A stretch of 64,000 bases of DNA from Chitinispirillales bacterium (GCA_031281485.1 JAITFI010000065.1:1-64000); one strand, 5' to 3'; positions 10,024 through 18,445 are shown, numbered from the stretch's first letter. The notes: generated from the sequence alone by a model not told the origin. Numbers and translations are program-made.

Positions 10024-10647
10024 ATGAATGGCTTATACGATGTCAATCCCGACAAACACACATTCAAACCGTCATTCGAAGCCCATTCCATCGTCAACGC
10101 AAAAGAGGAACATATAACTCAGATTGTGGCAATAAGCGATAAAGAACTTGGAGAAGGTTTCTTAAACTACAATGATATTATGGATAAAATACTCGATAAC
10201 GCCTCGCATATCTGTAAAGCAGCCTTGATGAACAAACTCGTTGCGGGATTCTGTTTATCTAAAATCGTCAATCAATCGGAAATCTGCGATTATCTGCGCA
10301 TAGATCAAGCAAATCTCCCTGAATATGTGAACCGCGCCGATAAAATAGGCGTACTGAAAACAATAGCCGTAAATAACGATTTTCACCGTCACGGCATCGG
10401 ATACGCGCTCACGCTCGCCGCCTATAATGATCTAATCAAGCGCGACATCCAAGCGCTTAGCTCCATAGCGTGGAAAAACGGAGAAAAGATCAACGCCGAC
10501 AAGCTATTATCGGCCCTAGGACTCCGCCCCCATATCGAGATCAAGTCATATTGGGAAGCGGACGGCATAAAGAACAATTACAATTGCTCAGCCTGCGGCC
10601 CGCCGCCGTGCAAATGCTCGGCGGTGCTGTATTTTAAGGCGGTTTAA
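10024..10647 (+). CDS. GNAT-like N-acetyltransferase with Cys-rich C-terminal tail
   Basis: TIAVNNDFHRHGIGYALTLAAYNDL acetyl-CoA-binding pattern; tail CSACGPPPCKCSAVLYF. Confidence 0.7.
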   Translation: MNGLYDVNPDKHTFKPSFEAHSIVNAKEEHITQIVAISDKELGEGFLNYNDIMDKILDNASHICKAALMNKLVAGFCLSKIVNQSEICDYLRIDQANLPEYVNRADKIGVLKTIAVNNDFHRHGIGYALTLAAYNDLIKRDIQALSSIAWKNGEKINADKLLSALGLRPHIEIKSYWEADGIKNNYNCSACGPPPCKCSAVLYFKAV

Positions 10648-11269
10648 TACCATTACTGCTGCTTGTACGGACTTCCCAATGCCCGGTCTTATCACTGCCG
10701 ACACGTTCAAGAAGCCCGGCTTTTTTCATCGCGTTGATATTTGATTCGACACGGCGCTTCGTTGTGCCGAGCGCTGCGGCTATCCGTTGCGCGCTGATAG
10801 TCGGCACCACCCGCATCAGTTCCAAAATGGTCTTCCGAAAATCGTTTACACCACCGTTGACACCATTTACACCACCGTCGGTACCGTTTACACCACCGTT
10901 TACACCATTTGTGCCCCAATCAGCACTATTTTGGGCCTCATTGACACCGTTTACACCACCGTTGATACCATTTACACCACCATCGGCACCATGATCGGCA
11001 CCGTTTGCGCCCCTATCGGTACCGTTTACACCACCACTTACACCACCATTTACACCACCGCTTGCCTCTTTGCCGCTTCTATTCACACTCCCCTCGTCAT
11101 CAATATAAAAAGTGACCTTAACCTCCCCGGGCGACACTTCAAACAGCGGTTCGCGCTTCCCCGCCTCCCGACAAGCGGTCGTTATCCGCTCTATCCCCCG
11201 ACCCCACGTTTCTATGAAACCGGAGCGGAAGAACGTGTTGGCGATCTTCGGGTTGTATTGAAACTTGCC
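10634..11269 (-). pseudogene. C-terminal remnant of AlbA_2/AAA_4 (RecG-like) ATP-binding protein with GVNGGVNG repeats and winged HTH
   Basis: The frame continues past the track's ATG to 11269 as GKFQYNPKIANTFFRSGFIETWGRGIERITTACREAGKREPLFEVSPGEVKVTF, then a TAA at 11270-11272; the N-terminal domains are absent. Confidence 0.75.
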
Positions 11270-11595
11270 TTACTCGGCAGTAGCCGGGCCGGATATACCA
11301 AAAGATAAGTATTTTCGGGGTATGTTTTCAAGGTGGAAGTCATTTTTTGGGAAAAATCATCGTTTTTTGAAAAAAAGTAGCACTGATCCATAGGAATTTA
11401 ATTATATTATGGATGTGTCTTTAATGTGGGATGAGGGATTTGGGCGGAACCCTGCCTGCCGGTGGCTGGGGCGGATAGCGTGGACCAGAGGCGGTTGGGG
11501 GCGGGATGGTCAAAAAAGTTTGCTTTTTTATAAAAATAAACGTATATTATATAGTATCGTAGTTTACGAATATTGAATTTTTAGGAGGTTTAAAG

Positions 11596-11802
11596 ATGGC
11601 CGTATTATGTGAAGTCCAGCGGAGAGACTATACGGAGGAGTATATTGAAAATATTCCTCGTTTTACTCGTCCGTCCGATTTAGTAAACATCGGCGAAAAC
11701 ACGGATGATGATGAATTCCCTGAAATCGAGCTGGTAGAGGTACCGGTCGTCAAAAGAATGGTTTTTCAGTTCAAAAAACCTGTTAAACTCGAATTTTCTT
11801 GA
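11596..11802 (+). CDS. Small hypothetical protein (first gene of a two-gene module)
   Basis: RBS AGGAGG about 9 nt before ATG; followed directly by 11814-12368. Confidence 0.6.
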   Translation: MAVLCEVQRRDYTEEYIENIPRFTRPSDLVNIGENTDDDEFPEIELVEVPVVKRMVFQFKKPVKLEFS

Positions 11803-11813
11803 GGAATGATATT

Positions 11814-12368
11814 ATGAAATATAAATGGTATGATGATGTACCTGCAAATTCTACTGTTGAGCAAGGTGATATTGTAGAGCGTTGCAATATTATTATCCCA
11901 AACGAGCGGCACTACTCAGCTATATTAAACAACGAAGAGAATAATGAACCGTTAGATGTCAAGGAGATTAACGGTATCGTTTTATCTCAATCTTGTGATA
12001 TCCAAAATGAAAAAATAGATTCTATTATTCTTTGCCCAATATGGTCTTTGCAAAAATTTGTAGAAAAGGGTGACGGTTTTCGTAGTTCAAAGATGAGAGA
12101 AAATTTACGTAAAGGTATTTTTCCCGAATACCATTTGCTACAGAAATTTAAGGGTAATGAACTACCGGAAGATTTTTATTATGTTGATTTTCATCGTATT
12201 TATTCTGTACCAAAAGCATTTATTGAGGCTCTTTTAAAAAACAAAACACGTAAAAGACTGTTGCCTCCTTATCGAGAACATCTATCTCAAAGCTTTGCGA
12301 GATATTTTATGCGTGTAGGGTTACCTGTGGATATTCCTAATGACGAAATTAAAAACTATGGGGCGTGA
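11814..12368 (+). CDS. Conserved-looking hypothetical protein with a GIVLSQSCDIQ motif
   Basis: Start ATG at 11814 with GAGGA upstream (the track's 11799 start is a TTG); 184 aa, coherent globular composition. Confidence 0.7.
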   Translation: MKYKWYDDVPANSTVEQGDIVERCNIIIPNERHYSAILNNEENNEPLDVKEINGIVLSQSCDIQNEKIDSIILCPIWSLQKFVEKGDGFRSSKMRENLRKGIFPEYHLLQKFKGNELPEDFYYVDFHRIYSVPKAFIEALLKNKTRKRLLPPYREHLSQSFARYFMRVGLPVDIPNDEIKNYGA

Positions 12369-12472
12369 TAATATGAACGATACAGACGGAAACGGTATAA
12401 CGTTGGCGTAACCGACATTCATAGCGACTTAATTTATATTATATACGTACCGTTAACGTGGAGGACACGGCT

Positions 12473-12529
12473 ATGACCGGTCGCGGCAAGAACATAAACC
12501 TATTCCTGATGGACGGCGAGTTGGGGTAG
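12473..12529 (+). pseudogene. Truncated start of a GIY-YIG nuclease-family gene
   Basis: MTGRGKNINLFLMDGELG* resembles the N-terminus K-x-INLFLMDG of GIY-YIG family proteins; promoter-like TATATTATATAC and RBS GGAGG retained. Confidence 0.5.
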
Positions 12530-12646
12530 GGGGCGGTGAGGTCGGGGCGTTGACCGGTTAAATTTGTTGGCGGACGGCAGGGACAATTATTATATTAGTA
12601 GGAGATGGGTAACGGTATCACCAAATAACAAACAAAGGATGGGGCT

Positions 12647-15622
12647 ATGAGGTCAAAGTCGGGATGGATTGCGAGGATAGCGGTCGCGGCGGTGGTGGTT
12701 TGCGGCGTGGTGGGGTCGGCGGCGGGGCAGACGGACATTACGGAGAAGTTTAAGGACGAGAACTTTAGGGCGTGGGTGTATAATTGGGTAGGCAAAACTG
12801 CTCCGGCGCCGATACTTGATAGCGATGTGAACGACATTACTATACTTAACGTGAGAAATCGTGGCGTATCCGACCTTTCTGGGGTGGAGTGCTTTACCGC
12901 GCTGAAAGAGTTGTCTTGCGATAGCAATCAATTAACCACGCTAGATGTGTCTAATAATACCGCGCTGACCAATTTGTCTTGCGATAAAAATCAATTAACC
13001 GCGTTAGACGTGTCAAAGAATACCAAGCTGGATACTTTGTCTTGCCATTCCAATCAATTAACTACGTTAGACGTGTCGAAGAATACCAAACTAACGAGGT
13101 TGAATCTCGGTGGAAATCCATTAACCACATTAGACGTGTCGAAAAATACCGAGCTGACAAGCTTGTCTATCTGGGATAATCAATTAACTACGTTAGACGT
13201 GTCGAAGAATACTAAGCTGACGTACTTGTTTTGCGTTAACAGCCAATTAACTACGTTAGACGTGTCGAAGAATACTAAGCTGACGTACTTGTTTTGCGTT
13301 AACAGCCAATTAACCACGTTAGACGTGTCTAAGAATACCGCACTGACGGCGTTGGAGTGCGGTTCCAATCAATTAACCACGTTAGACGTGTCTAAGAATA
13401 CTGCGCTACTGATATTACATTGCTATTCCAATCAATTAACCACGTTAGACGTGTCGGAGAATACTAAGTTGGTTATCTTGGGTTGTTACTCCAATCAATT
13501 AACCACGTTGGACGTGTCGAAGAATACCGAATTGGGTACGTTGGAGTGCAACCAAAACCAATTAACCACGTTAGACGTTTCGAAGAATACCAAACTGACG
13601 AGGTTGGATGTGCGTGAAAATTATTTCACTAGTGTAAACAACATCATCGGCTTGAATAGGTCAAAACTCAGTGTTTTTAGATTTGACCCGCAGAAGATTG
13701 TTTGGGTAATTTTCGATTCACAAGGCGGAAGTGTTGTAAGTTCGCAGTTAGTAGATGGTGGCACTAAAGCTGTTAAACCTACCGATCCTACTCGCTTCGG
13801 CTATATTTTAGGTGGTTGGTATAGAGATACAGAGTGTACCGGTACCGCGTGGAATTTTGATACTGACATTGTAACTGCGAACATAACGCTCTACGCTAAA
13901 TGGACGCTTAACACATACACAATAACATGGAATGTCGATGGCGGAACCCCCGTACCGACACAAACGTCTGTCACTCACGGCAGTAGCATAACCGCTCCGG
14001 CGGCAATGACAAAAATATGCTACACATTCGGCGGCTGGTATACTAACTACGGTTTAACGACTGCCGCAACGTTCCCAATGGAGAATGTAACAGAGTCAAA
14101 AACATTCTACGCGAAGTGGACACTTAATACCTATGCTGTAAAATGGGAAGCCAACGGTGGCACTCCCGTTCCCACGCAAACGTCCGTTAGTTGCGGTGGC
14201 AGCATAACCGAACCGTCCGCTACAGCAAAAGCCGGATACAATATCGGCGGTTGGTATACTAACTCTACTTTGACGGAAGCAGTAACGTTCCCGATCACGA
14301 ATGTAACGGAACCCAAGACGTTTTACGCTAAATGGATACCAGTTTTTACCATAACATTCAACGCGACCGGAGGCACAGTAACCCCCGCATCCGGCGCAAC
14401 CCGCGCCGATTCTACGATTTTTTCATTGCCTACGCCGGAAAGGGGAGACTACGCCTTTAACGGTTGGTTTACGGCAGAAACCGGAGGCGAAAAAATAACA
14501 GAAAGCAGAAAATATAGCGCGAACGCAACTATCTACGCCCAATGGACGCAGTCTGTATATACAGTAACGCTTGACCCCGCCGGCGGCACGGTAACTCCGC
14601 TAACCGTAAGAATCGGCGAAAGCGGGCGTATAGTATCTTTGCCTACTCCGGAAAAGGCGGGCTACCATTTTGACGATTGGTTCACGGCAACGACAGGCGG
14701 CGAGAGAGTTACGGAGGGGTACACAATAAGCCAAAATGTCACCATCTATGCCCAATGGATACCCATTTATACAATAACATTTGATGCCGTCGGCGGTACA
14801 GTAACGCCGGAAATCGGCACGACCAATCCCGATGGCAATCTTGTATCTTTACCCACGCCGACAAAAGCCGGTTATACATTCAACGAGTGGTTAACGGCGG
14901 CAGCCGACGGTGAAAAAGTAACGGAAAGCACGGTATTCACAGATAATTCCACTATTTACGCTAAATGGACGTACAACGCAGTTACAGATATAATCAACGT
15001 TCCAAATGCAATCAAAATTAACGAGCAGTTCCAGTTAACCGGCACAGTAGTCCCCGAAAACGCCGCAAGAAATACAATCGTGTGGAGTGTAGAAAATGCC
15101 GGAACGACCAATGCGGGGATATACGACGGTGTATTCTTTGCAATGTCCGAGGGTCCTATAGTGCTAAAAGCGACAATCGCCGACGGCAAAGACGTAGGCG
15201 TTCCATACGAGCAATTTTTCTTCATCAACGCGGTAGTGTCCGTAGCCTCCCCCGCTCGCGTAATCCCCTCCTCCCGTCCCGACGAGACTACGTCGATATC
15301 CCCCGTCTCCCCGCTGACCGTCGAGTTTACGGCGGGTCCGAATCCGGTTAGTAAATCATCCGGCAAAGTACGTTTCTTCCGCAACGGCAGTCGCGTATCC
15401 TATGCGACGCTGTCGATTTATGACGCATCGGGTAACGTAGTCAGGAAGATCCGCGTAATTGACGACGCTGTCGGCAGTCAAACAAGGCGCAAGGTAAGTT
15501 CGTGGGACTTGCGTGACGCGAATGGGCGTTTTGTGTCGGATGGAACGTATGTGGTTCGGGGCACGGTCAAGACGAAAGACGGCAAGAGAGAGAAGGTGTC
15601 ATTGGTCGTGGGTGTGAGGTAG
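12647..15622 (+). CDS. Secreted LRR protein with InlB B-repeat (Listeria-Bacteroides) domains and FlgD-like C-terminal domain
   Basis: Signal peptide ending VGSAAGQ; 11 LRRs of 21 aa (LTTLDVSKNTKLTxLxC); several Y-x-I-T-F-x-x-GG-x(n)-GWYT...FYAKW units; C-terminal FTAGPNPVSKSSGKVRFF...YDASGNVVRKI. Confidence 0.9.
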   Translation: MRSKSGWIARIAVAAVVVCGVVGSAAGQTDITEKFKDENFRAWVYNWVGKTAPAPILDSDVNDITILNVRNRGVSDLSGVECFTALKELSCDSNQLTTLDVSNNTALTNLSCDKNQLTALDVSKNTKLDTLSCHSNQLTTLDVSKNTKLTRLNLGGNPLTTLDVSKNTELTSLSIWDNQLTTLDVSKNTKLTYLFCVNSQLTTLDVSKNTKLTYLFCVNSQLTTLDVSKNTALTALECGSNQLTTLDVSKNTALLILHCYSNQLTTLDVSENTKLVILGCYSNQLTTLDVSKNTELGTLECNQNQLTTLDVSKNTKLTRLDVRENYFTSVNNIIGLNRSKLSVFRFDPQKIVWVIFDSQGGSVVSSQLVDGGTKAVKPTDPTRFGYILGGWYRDTECTGTAWNFDTDIVTANITLYAKWTLNTYTITWNVDGGTPVPTQTSVTHGSSITAPAAMTKICYTFGGWYTNYGLTTAATFPMENVTESKTFYAKWTLNTYAVKWEANGGTPVPTQTSVSCGGSITEPSATAKAGYNIGGWYTNSTLTEAVTFPITNVTEPKTFYAKWIPVFTITFNATGGTVTPASGATRADSTIFSLPTPERGDYAFNGWFTAETGGEKITESRKYSANATIYAQWTQSVYTVTLDPAGGTVTPLTVRIGESGRIVSLPTPEKAGYHFDDWFTATTGGERVTEGYTISQNVTIYAQWIPIYTITFDAVGGTVTPEIGTTNPDGNLVSLPTPTKAGYTFNEWLTAAADGEKVTESTVFTDNSTIYAKWTYNAVTDIINVPNAIKINEQFQLTGTVVPENAARNTIVWSVENAGTTNAGIYDGVFFAMSEGPIVLKATIADGKDVGVPYEQFFFINAVVSVASPARVIPSSRPDETTSISPVSPLTVEFTAGPNPVSKSSGKVRFFRNGSRVSYATLSIYDASGNVVRKIRVIDDAVGSQTRRKVSSWDLRDANGRFVSDGTYVVRGTVKTKDGKREKVSLVVGVR

Positions 15623-15739
15623 AGTCAGTATGACGGTATCAGGGGCGGTCGGCGATCCGCCGCCCCGCTTCATTGCGTCTGTATTTAGTTCCGCAAAAAA
15701 TTGATTTTTTATCTGAAAAAAAAGGTATATTACATGATA

Positions 15740-15779
15740 GGGTTAGAATAGAGTATCTTCAATCAGATACGGCTAACCC
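15740..15779 (+). promoter_or_regulatory. Nested inverted repeat upstream of MNT gene, copy 1
   Basis: GGGTTAG-aataga-GTATC-ttcaatca-GATAC-gg-CTAACCC; identical at 18078-18117. Confidence 0.7.
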
Positions 15780-15805
15780 AATCCATAGAGACACTGGGGG
15801 CCATT

Positions 15806-16099
15806 ATGCTCACGCTCAGCAAAATTTCAGAAGCCGTGCAAGCGGTAGCGCCGGTGTATGGAATCGACATGGTGTACCTCTTCGGTTCCTACGCCAGGGG
15901 TGACGCGACCGAAGAAAGCGATTGTGATCTTCGCGTTGTAGGCGGCGACATCCCGACGTTGTTTGTTCTTGGGGGGTTGTACGAGGATTTGATGGCGTCT
16001 CTCGGTTGTAGGGTTGACATTGTGCTGACGGATAGTATGTCAGAATCGTTTTATAGGCTAATTAAGGATGAGGAAAGGCTTGTATATGCCAAAATATGA
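15806..16099 (+). CDS. mntA: MntA-type minimal nucleotidyltransferase, putative antitoxin (copy 1)
   Basis: GSX10DXD motif: [19 protein letters not shown]; overlaps the HepT gene by 14 nt. Confidence 0.88.
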   Translation: MLTLSKISEAVQAVAPVYGIDMVYLFGSYARGDATEESDCDLRVVGGDIPTLFVLGGLYEDLMASLGCRVDIVLTDSMSESFYRLIKDEERLVYAKI

Positions 16100-16445
16100 T
16101 AAGGGTGTCGCAATACTTGAAAAAATAGTACGCTACTGCGGAGAAATTGACGCGTTAACTAACCGCTTTGGTAAGAGCTATACGACATTTAAGGAGGATT
16201 TTGCCTATCAGTACGCCTGCGCAATGTGTATAGTGCAAATTGGTGAGTTGGCATCGCATCTGCCTGAAGATTTCCGTGCCACATATAATAAGGTATCATG
16301 GACGCAGATCCGCGGAATGAGGAATATATTCGTACACGATTATGAAAAGACAGATCTCTTACGGATGTGGAATACGATAGAAACGGATGTGCCGAAGTTA
16401 AAAGCGTACTGCGAATCCGTTTTGGAATCTATCTCAAAAAATTGA
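16086..16445 (+). CDS. hepT: HepT-like HEPN ribonuclease toxin
   Basis: RX4HXY motif in GMRNIFVHDYEKTD; DUF86-like size and position after MNT. Confidence 0.9.
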   Translation: MPKYDKGVAILEKIVRYCGEIDALTNRFGKSYTTFKEDFAYQYACAMCIVQIGELASHLPEDFRATYNKVSWTQIRGMRNIFVHDYEKTDLLRMWNTIETDVPKLKAYCESVLESISKN

Positions 16446-16635
16446 TCCTAAAAATGATTTGGGGCTTCAGGAATTATGGTGGAAATATGTGGATTTCGCC
16501 GTCTATGAAACGGTGTATCTCATAGCGGCGTATCCGAAGAGTGAAAAAGATAATCTGTCCAAAGAAGAGCGGAGTGCCATTGCGAAGATGATAATCAAGT
16601 TAGAGAGCGGTTTTACAGAAAACGGAAAGGCCTAA
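16444..16635 (+). pseudogene. RelE/HigB-like toxin C-terminal remnant
   Basis: Start-less frame DPKNDLGLQELWWKYVDFAVYETVYLIAAYPKSEKDNLSKEERSAIAKMIIKLESGF*; the YLIAAYPKSEKDNL block is typical of RelE-family toxins. Confidence 0.6.
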
Positions 16636-16764
16636 ATGAGCGTTTACGAGAATATCATGCGAGGTCTAACGGAGGCTGTGGAATACCAGCATGGCACTCT
16701 CGAAGTGAGGGAGACAACGCTCTCTGCGGAGGGTGAGGATGTCGTTACATTGGGGGTTCAGTAC
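16636..16764 (+). pseudogene. HigA-like antitoxin N-terminal remnant
   Basis: MSVYENIMRGLTEAVEYQHGTLEVRETTL..., positioned after the RelE remnant; the ORF then runs into unrelated antisense sequence. Confidence 0.5.
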
Positions 16765-16941
16765 CTAAATAAGCATAGCAACGCCGAAGTAGCCGAAGCC
16801 GCCGTAGTAGATGTCTCTGTTATATGCTAGGCTGCAGCTGAGGTTTGTGGTCCACCAGCTGCCGAAGTTGCCGGCGTCGTTGAAGGTGCCGTTGGGGGCG
16901 CGGTGGCCGCCGGGTAGGGCTGAGAAGCTGTCGGCCCCGCA
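16765..16941 (-). pseudogene. Fragment of Fibrobacter major paralogous domain (Fib_succ_major) protein
   Basis: Minus-strand open frame CGADSFSALPGGHRAPNGTFNDAGNFGSWWTTNLSCSLAYNRDIYYGGFGYFGVAMLI*; FSALPGG...WWT...AYxRDI pattern. Confidence 0.7.
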
Positions 16942-17154
16942 TTAATTTTAATTTGACATCCTGTTCCCCCATAAACTATATTTAATTTATACCACGGCGT
17001 CGCAACGCCGTTCTCGTTTTACCCGCGGCACCCATCTCTCAGGCTTCGCCCCGGAAGCCGAGGCACCAGCCTAACCGCGTTCTCGTCGTACCGCAGGACC
17101 CGTTTTATCCAAATTATCAAAAAACCTCAATCTATTAACGGAAGGGGGCGTATT

Positions 17155-17280
17155 ATGTTGCGCTTTTTTGCCGATGGGCGGTTACGGCATGATATATATT
17201 GTATAAATAAACGCGATATGAGCCCGAAAAAAGGCGGAATCGTCGCCCAAGAGTTATATTATAGGAAGGGCGAAGCATGA
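17155..17280 (+). CDS. Possible 41-aa ORF overlapping the PIN gene start
   Basis: MLRFFADGRLRHDIYCINKRDMSPKKGGIVAQELYYRKGEA*, ATGA overlap with 17277. Confidence 0.25.
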   Translation: MLRFFADGRLRHDIYCINKRDMSPKKGGIVAQELYYRKGEA

Positions 17281-17714
17281 ACCGTAAACTAATTATATAT
17301 CTTGACACATGTTGCTACAGCCGGCTGTTCGACGGCAAAACAAGCCCGGAAGTAATAGCGGAAGCCGAGCGGGTTCGGTATATTATGAGCAACCGCTTTT
17401 CCGGGGAGTATAGAATTATAGGCAGTTTTGTTGTTGTTACCGAAATTATTCAAAACCCCGACGCCAAAGAGCGCCGGATTATTGAAAGGCTTTATAATAG
17501 GATTATAAGCGGCGAGGCGCCGAGAACAGCGCAACGCAGGACGCGTGCCGCCGAATTAGAAACAAAAGGGCTAAAAACGATGGATGCCCGGCACCTTGCG
17601 GCGGCTGAAGCGGCTGGGGCGGATTATCTTTTGACCGTGGACAAGGACTTTTTAAAAAAGGCCTCAAAACCAAAATTTACGACAGTGAAAGTAATAAACC
17701 CTATATATTTTTGA
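17277..17714 (+). CDS. PIN-domain protein (putative VapC-like toxin)
   Basis: IIYLDTCCYSRLFDG, MDARHLAAAEAAGADYLLTVDKDFLKKA: acidic PIN residues. Confidence 0.85.
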   Translation: MNRKLIIYLDTCCYSRLFDGKTSPEVIAEAERVRYIMSNRFSGEYRIIGSFVVVTEIIQNPDAKERRIIERLYNRIISGEAPRTAQRRTRAAELETKGLKTMDARHLAAAEAAGADYLLTVDKDFLKKASKPKFTTVKVINPIYF

Positions 17715-17726
17715 AAGGTGGTTATT

Positions 17727-18023
17727 ATGGTGACAGTAAAAGCGATACCCGAACCCATAACGGGCGACGCCGAACTTGATGAAGAAATAGCAAAATTTGA
17801 AAAGCGCGGAAACTGGGTAGAAGACCGAAAGGAAATATTAAAGAACCTTACCGGCGCGGAAATTGATGACATGGTCGAGCGGTTAGAGGCCGAACACCCG
17901 GAGAGGCTATTGACGCCGGAACAGATAGAGGCGCTGCGGACAGAAGAAGCGCAACCGGCCCCGCACCGCGTCGAACTGGCGGGTGCGTTTGTTGCAAGCG
18001 GAGGGGGTTGGGGCAATGGATAG
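17727..18023 (+). CDS. Putative partner (antitoxin-like) of the PIN protein
   Basis: 13 nt after the PIN gene; acidic small protein KFEKRGNWVEDRKEILKNLTGAEIDDMVERLEAEHPE. Confidence 0.55.
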   Translation: MVTVKAIPEPITGDAELDEEIAKFEKRGNWVEDRKEILKNLTGAEIDDMVERLEAEHPERLLTPEQIEALRTEEAQPAPHRVELAGAFVASGGGWGNG

Positions 18024-18077
18024 TCAACATTAAGAAAATTGATGTCTTGTCTGAAAAAAAAGGTATATTACATGATA

Positions 18078-18117
18078 GGGTTAGAATAGAGTATCTTCAA
18101 TCAGATACGGCTAACCC
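18078..18117 (+). promoter_or_regulatory. Nested inverted repeat upstream of MNT gene, copy 2
   Basis: Identical 40 bp to 15740-15779. Confidence 0.7.
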
Positions 18118-18142
18118 AATACATGTAAATAGGAAGTTCATT

Positions 18143-18436
18143 ATGCTCACGCTCAACAAAATTTCAGAAGCCGTACAAGCGGTAGCGCCGGTGTATGGAA
18201 TTGACATGGTGTACCTCTTCGGTTCCTACGCCAGGGGTGACGCGACCGAAGAAAGTGATTGTGATCTTCGCGTTGTAGGTGGCGACATCCCAACGTTATT
18301 TGTCCTTGGGGGGCTGTACGAGGATTTGATGGCGTCTCTCGGTTGTAGGGTAGATATTGTCCTGACGGATAGTATGTCAGAATCGTTTTATAGGCTAATT
18401 AAGGATGAGGAAAGGCTTGTATATACCAAAATATGA
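18143..18436 (+). CDS. MntA-type nucleotidyltransferase, copy 2 (no HepT partner)
   Basis: Protein nearly identical to 15806-16099 (same 97 aa length); homology stops at the stop codon. Confidence 0.88.
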   Translation: MLTLNKISEAVQAVAPVYGIDMVYLFGSYARGDATEESDCDLRVVGGDIPTLFVLGGLYEDLMASLGCRVDIVLTDSMSESFYRLIKDEERLVYTKI

Positions 18437-18445
18437 CTTAAGCGA

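Noticed and set aside
10787-11308. Plus-strand ORF with TTVYTT repeats
   Set aside because: Antisense of the GVNG-repeat region; the minus frame has recognisable family sequence.
13000-13620. Regular spaced repeats suggestive of CRISPR
   Set aside because: They are in-frame 63-bp coding units of an LRR protein without unique spacers; no cas genes are present.
15673-15903. ORF KIDFLSEKKGILHDRVRIEYLQSDTANPIH shared with the N-terminus of 18008-18436
   Set aside because: It arises from the duplicated non-coding leader; in copy 1 it is out of frame with MntA, so it is unlikely to be a conserved peptide.
16980-17120. tRNA or structured RNA (GC-rich intergenic block)
   Set aside because: No cloverleaf, T-loop GTTCRA or CCA-like end could be identified.
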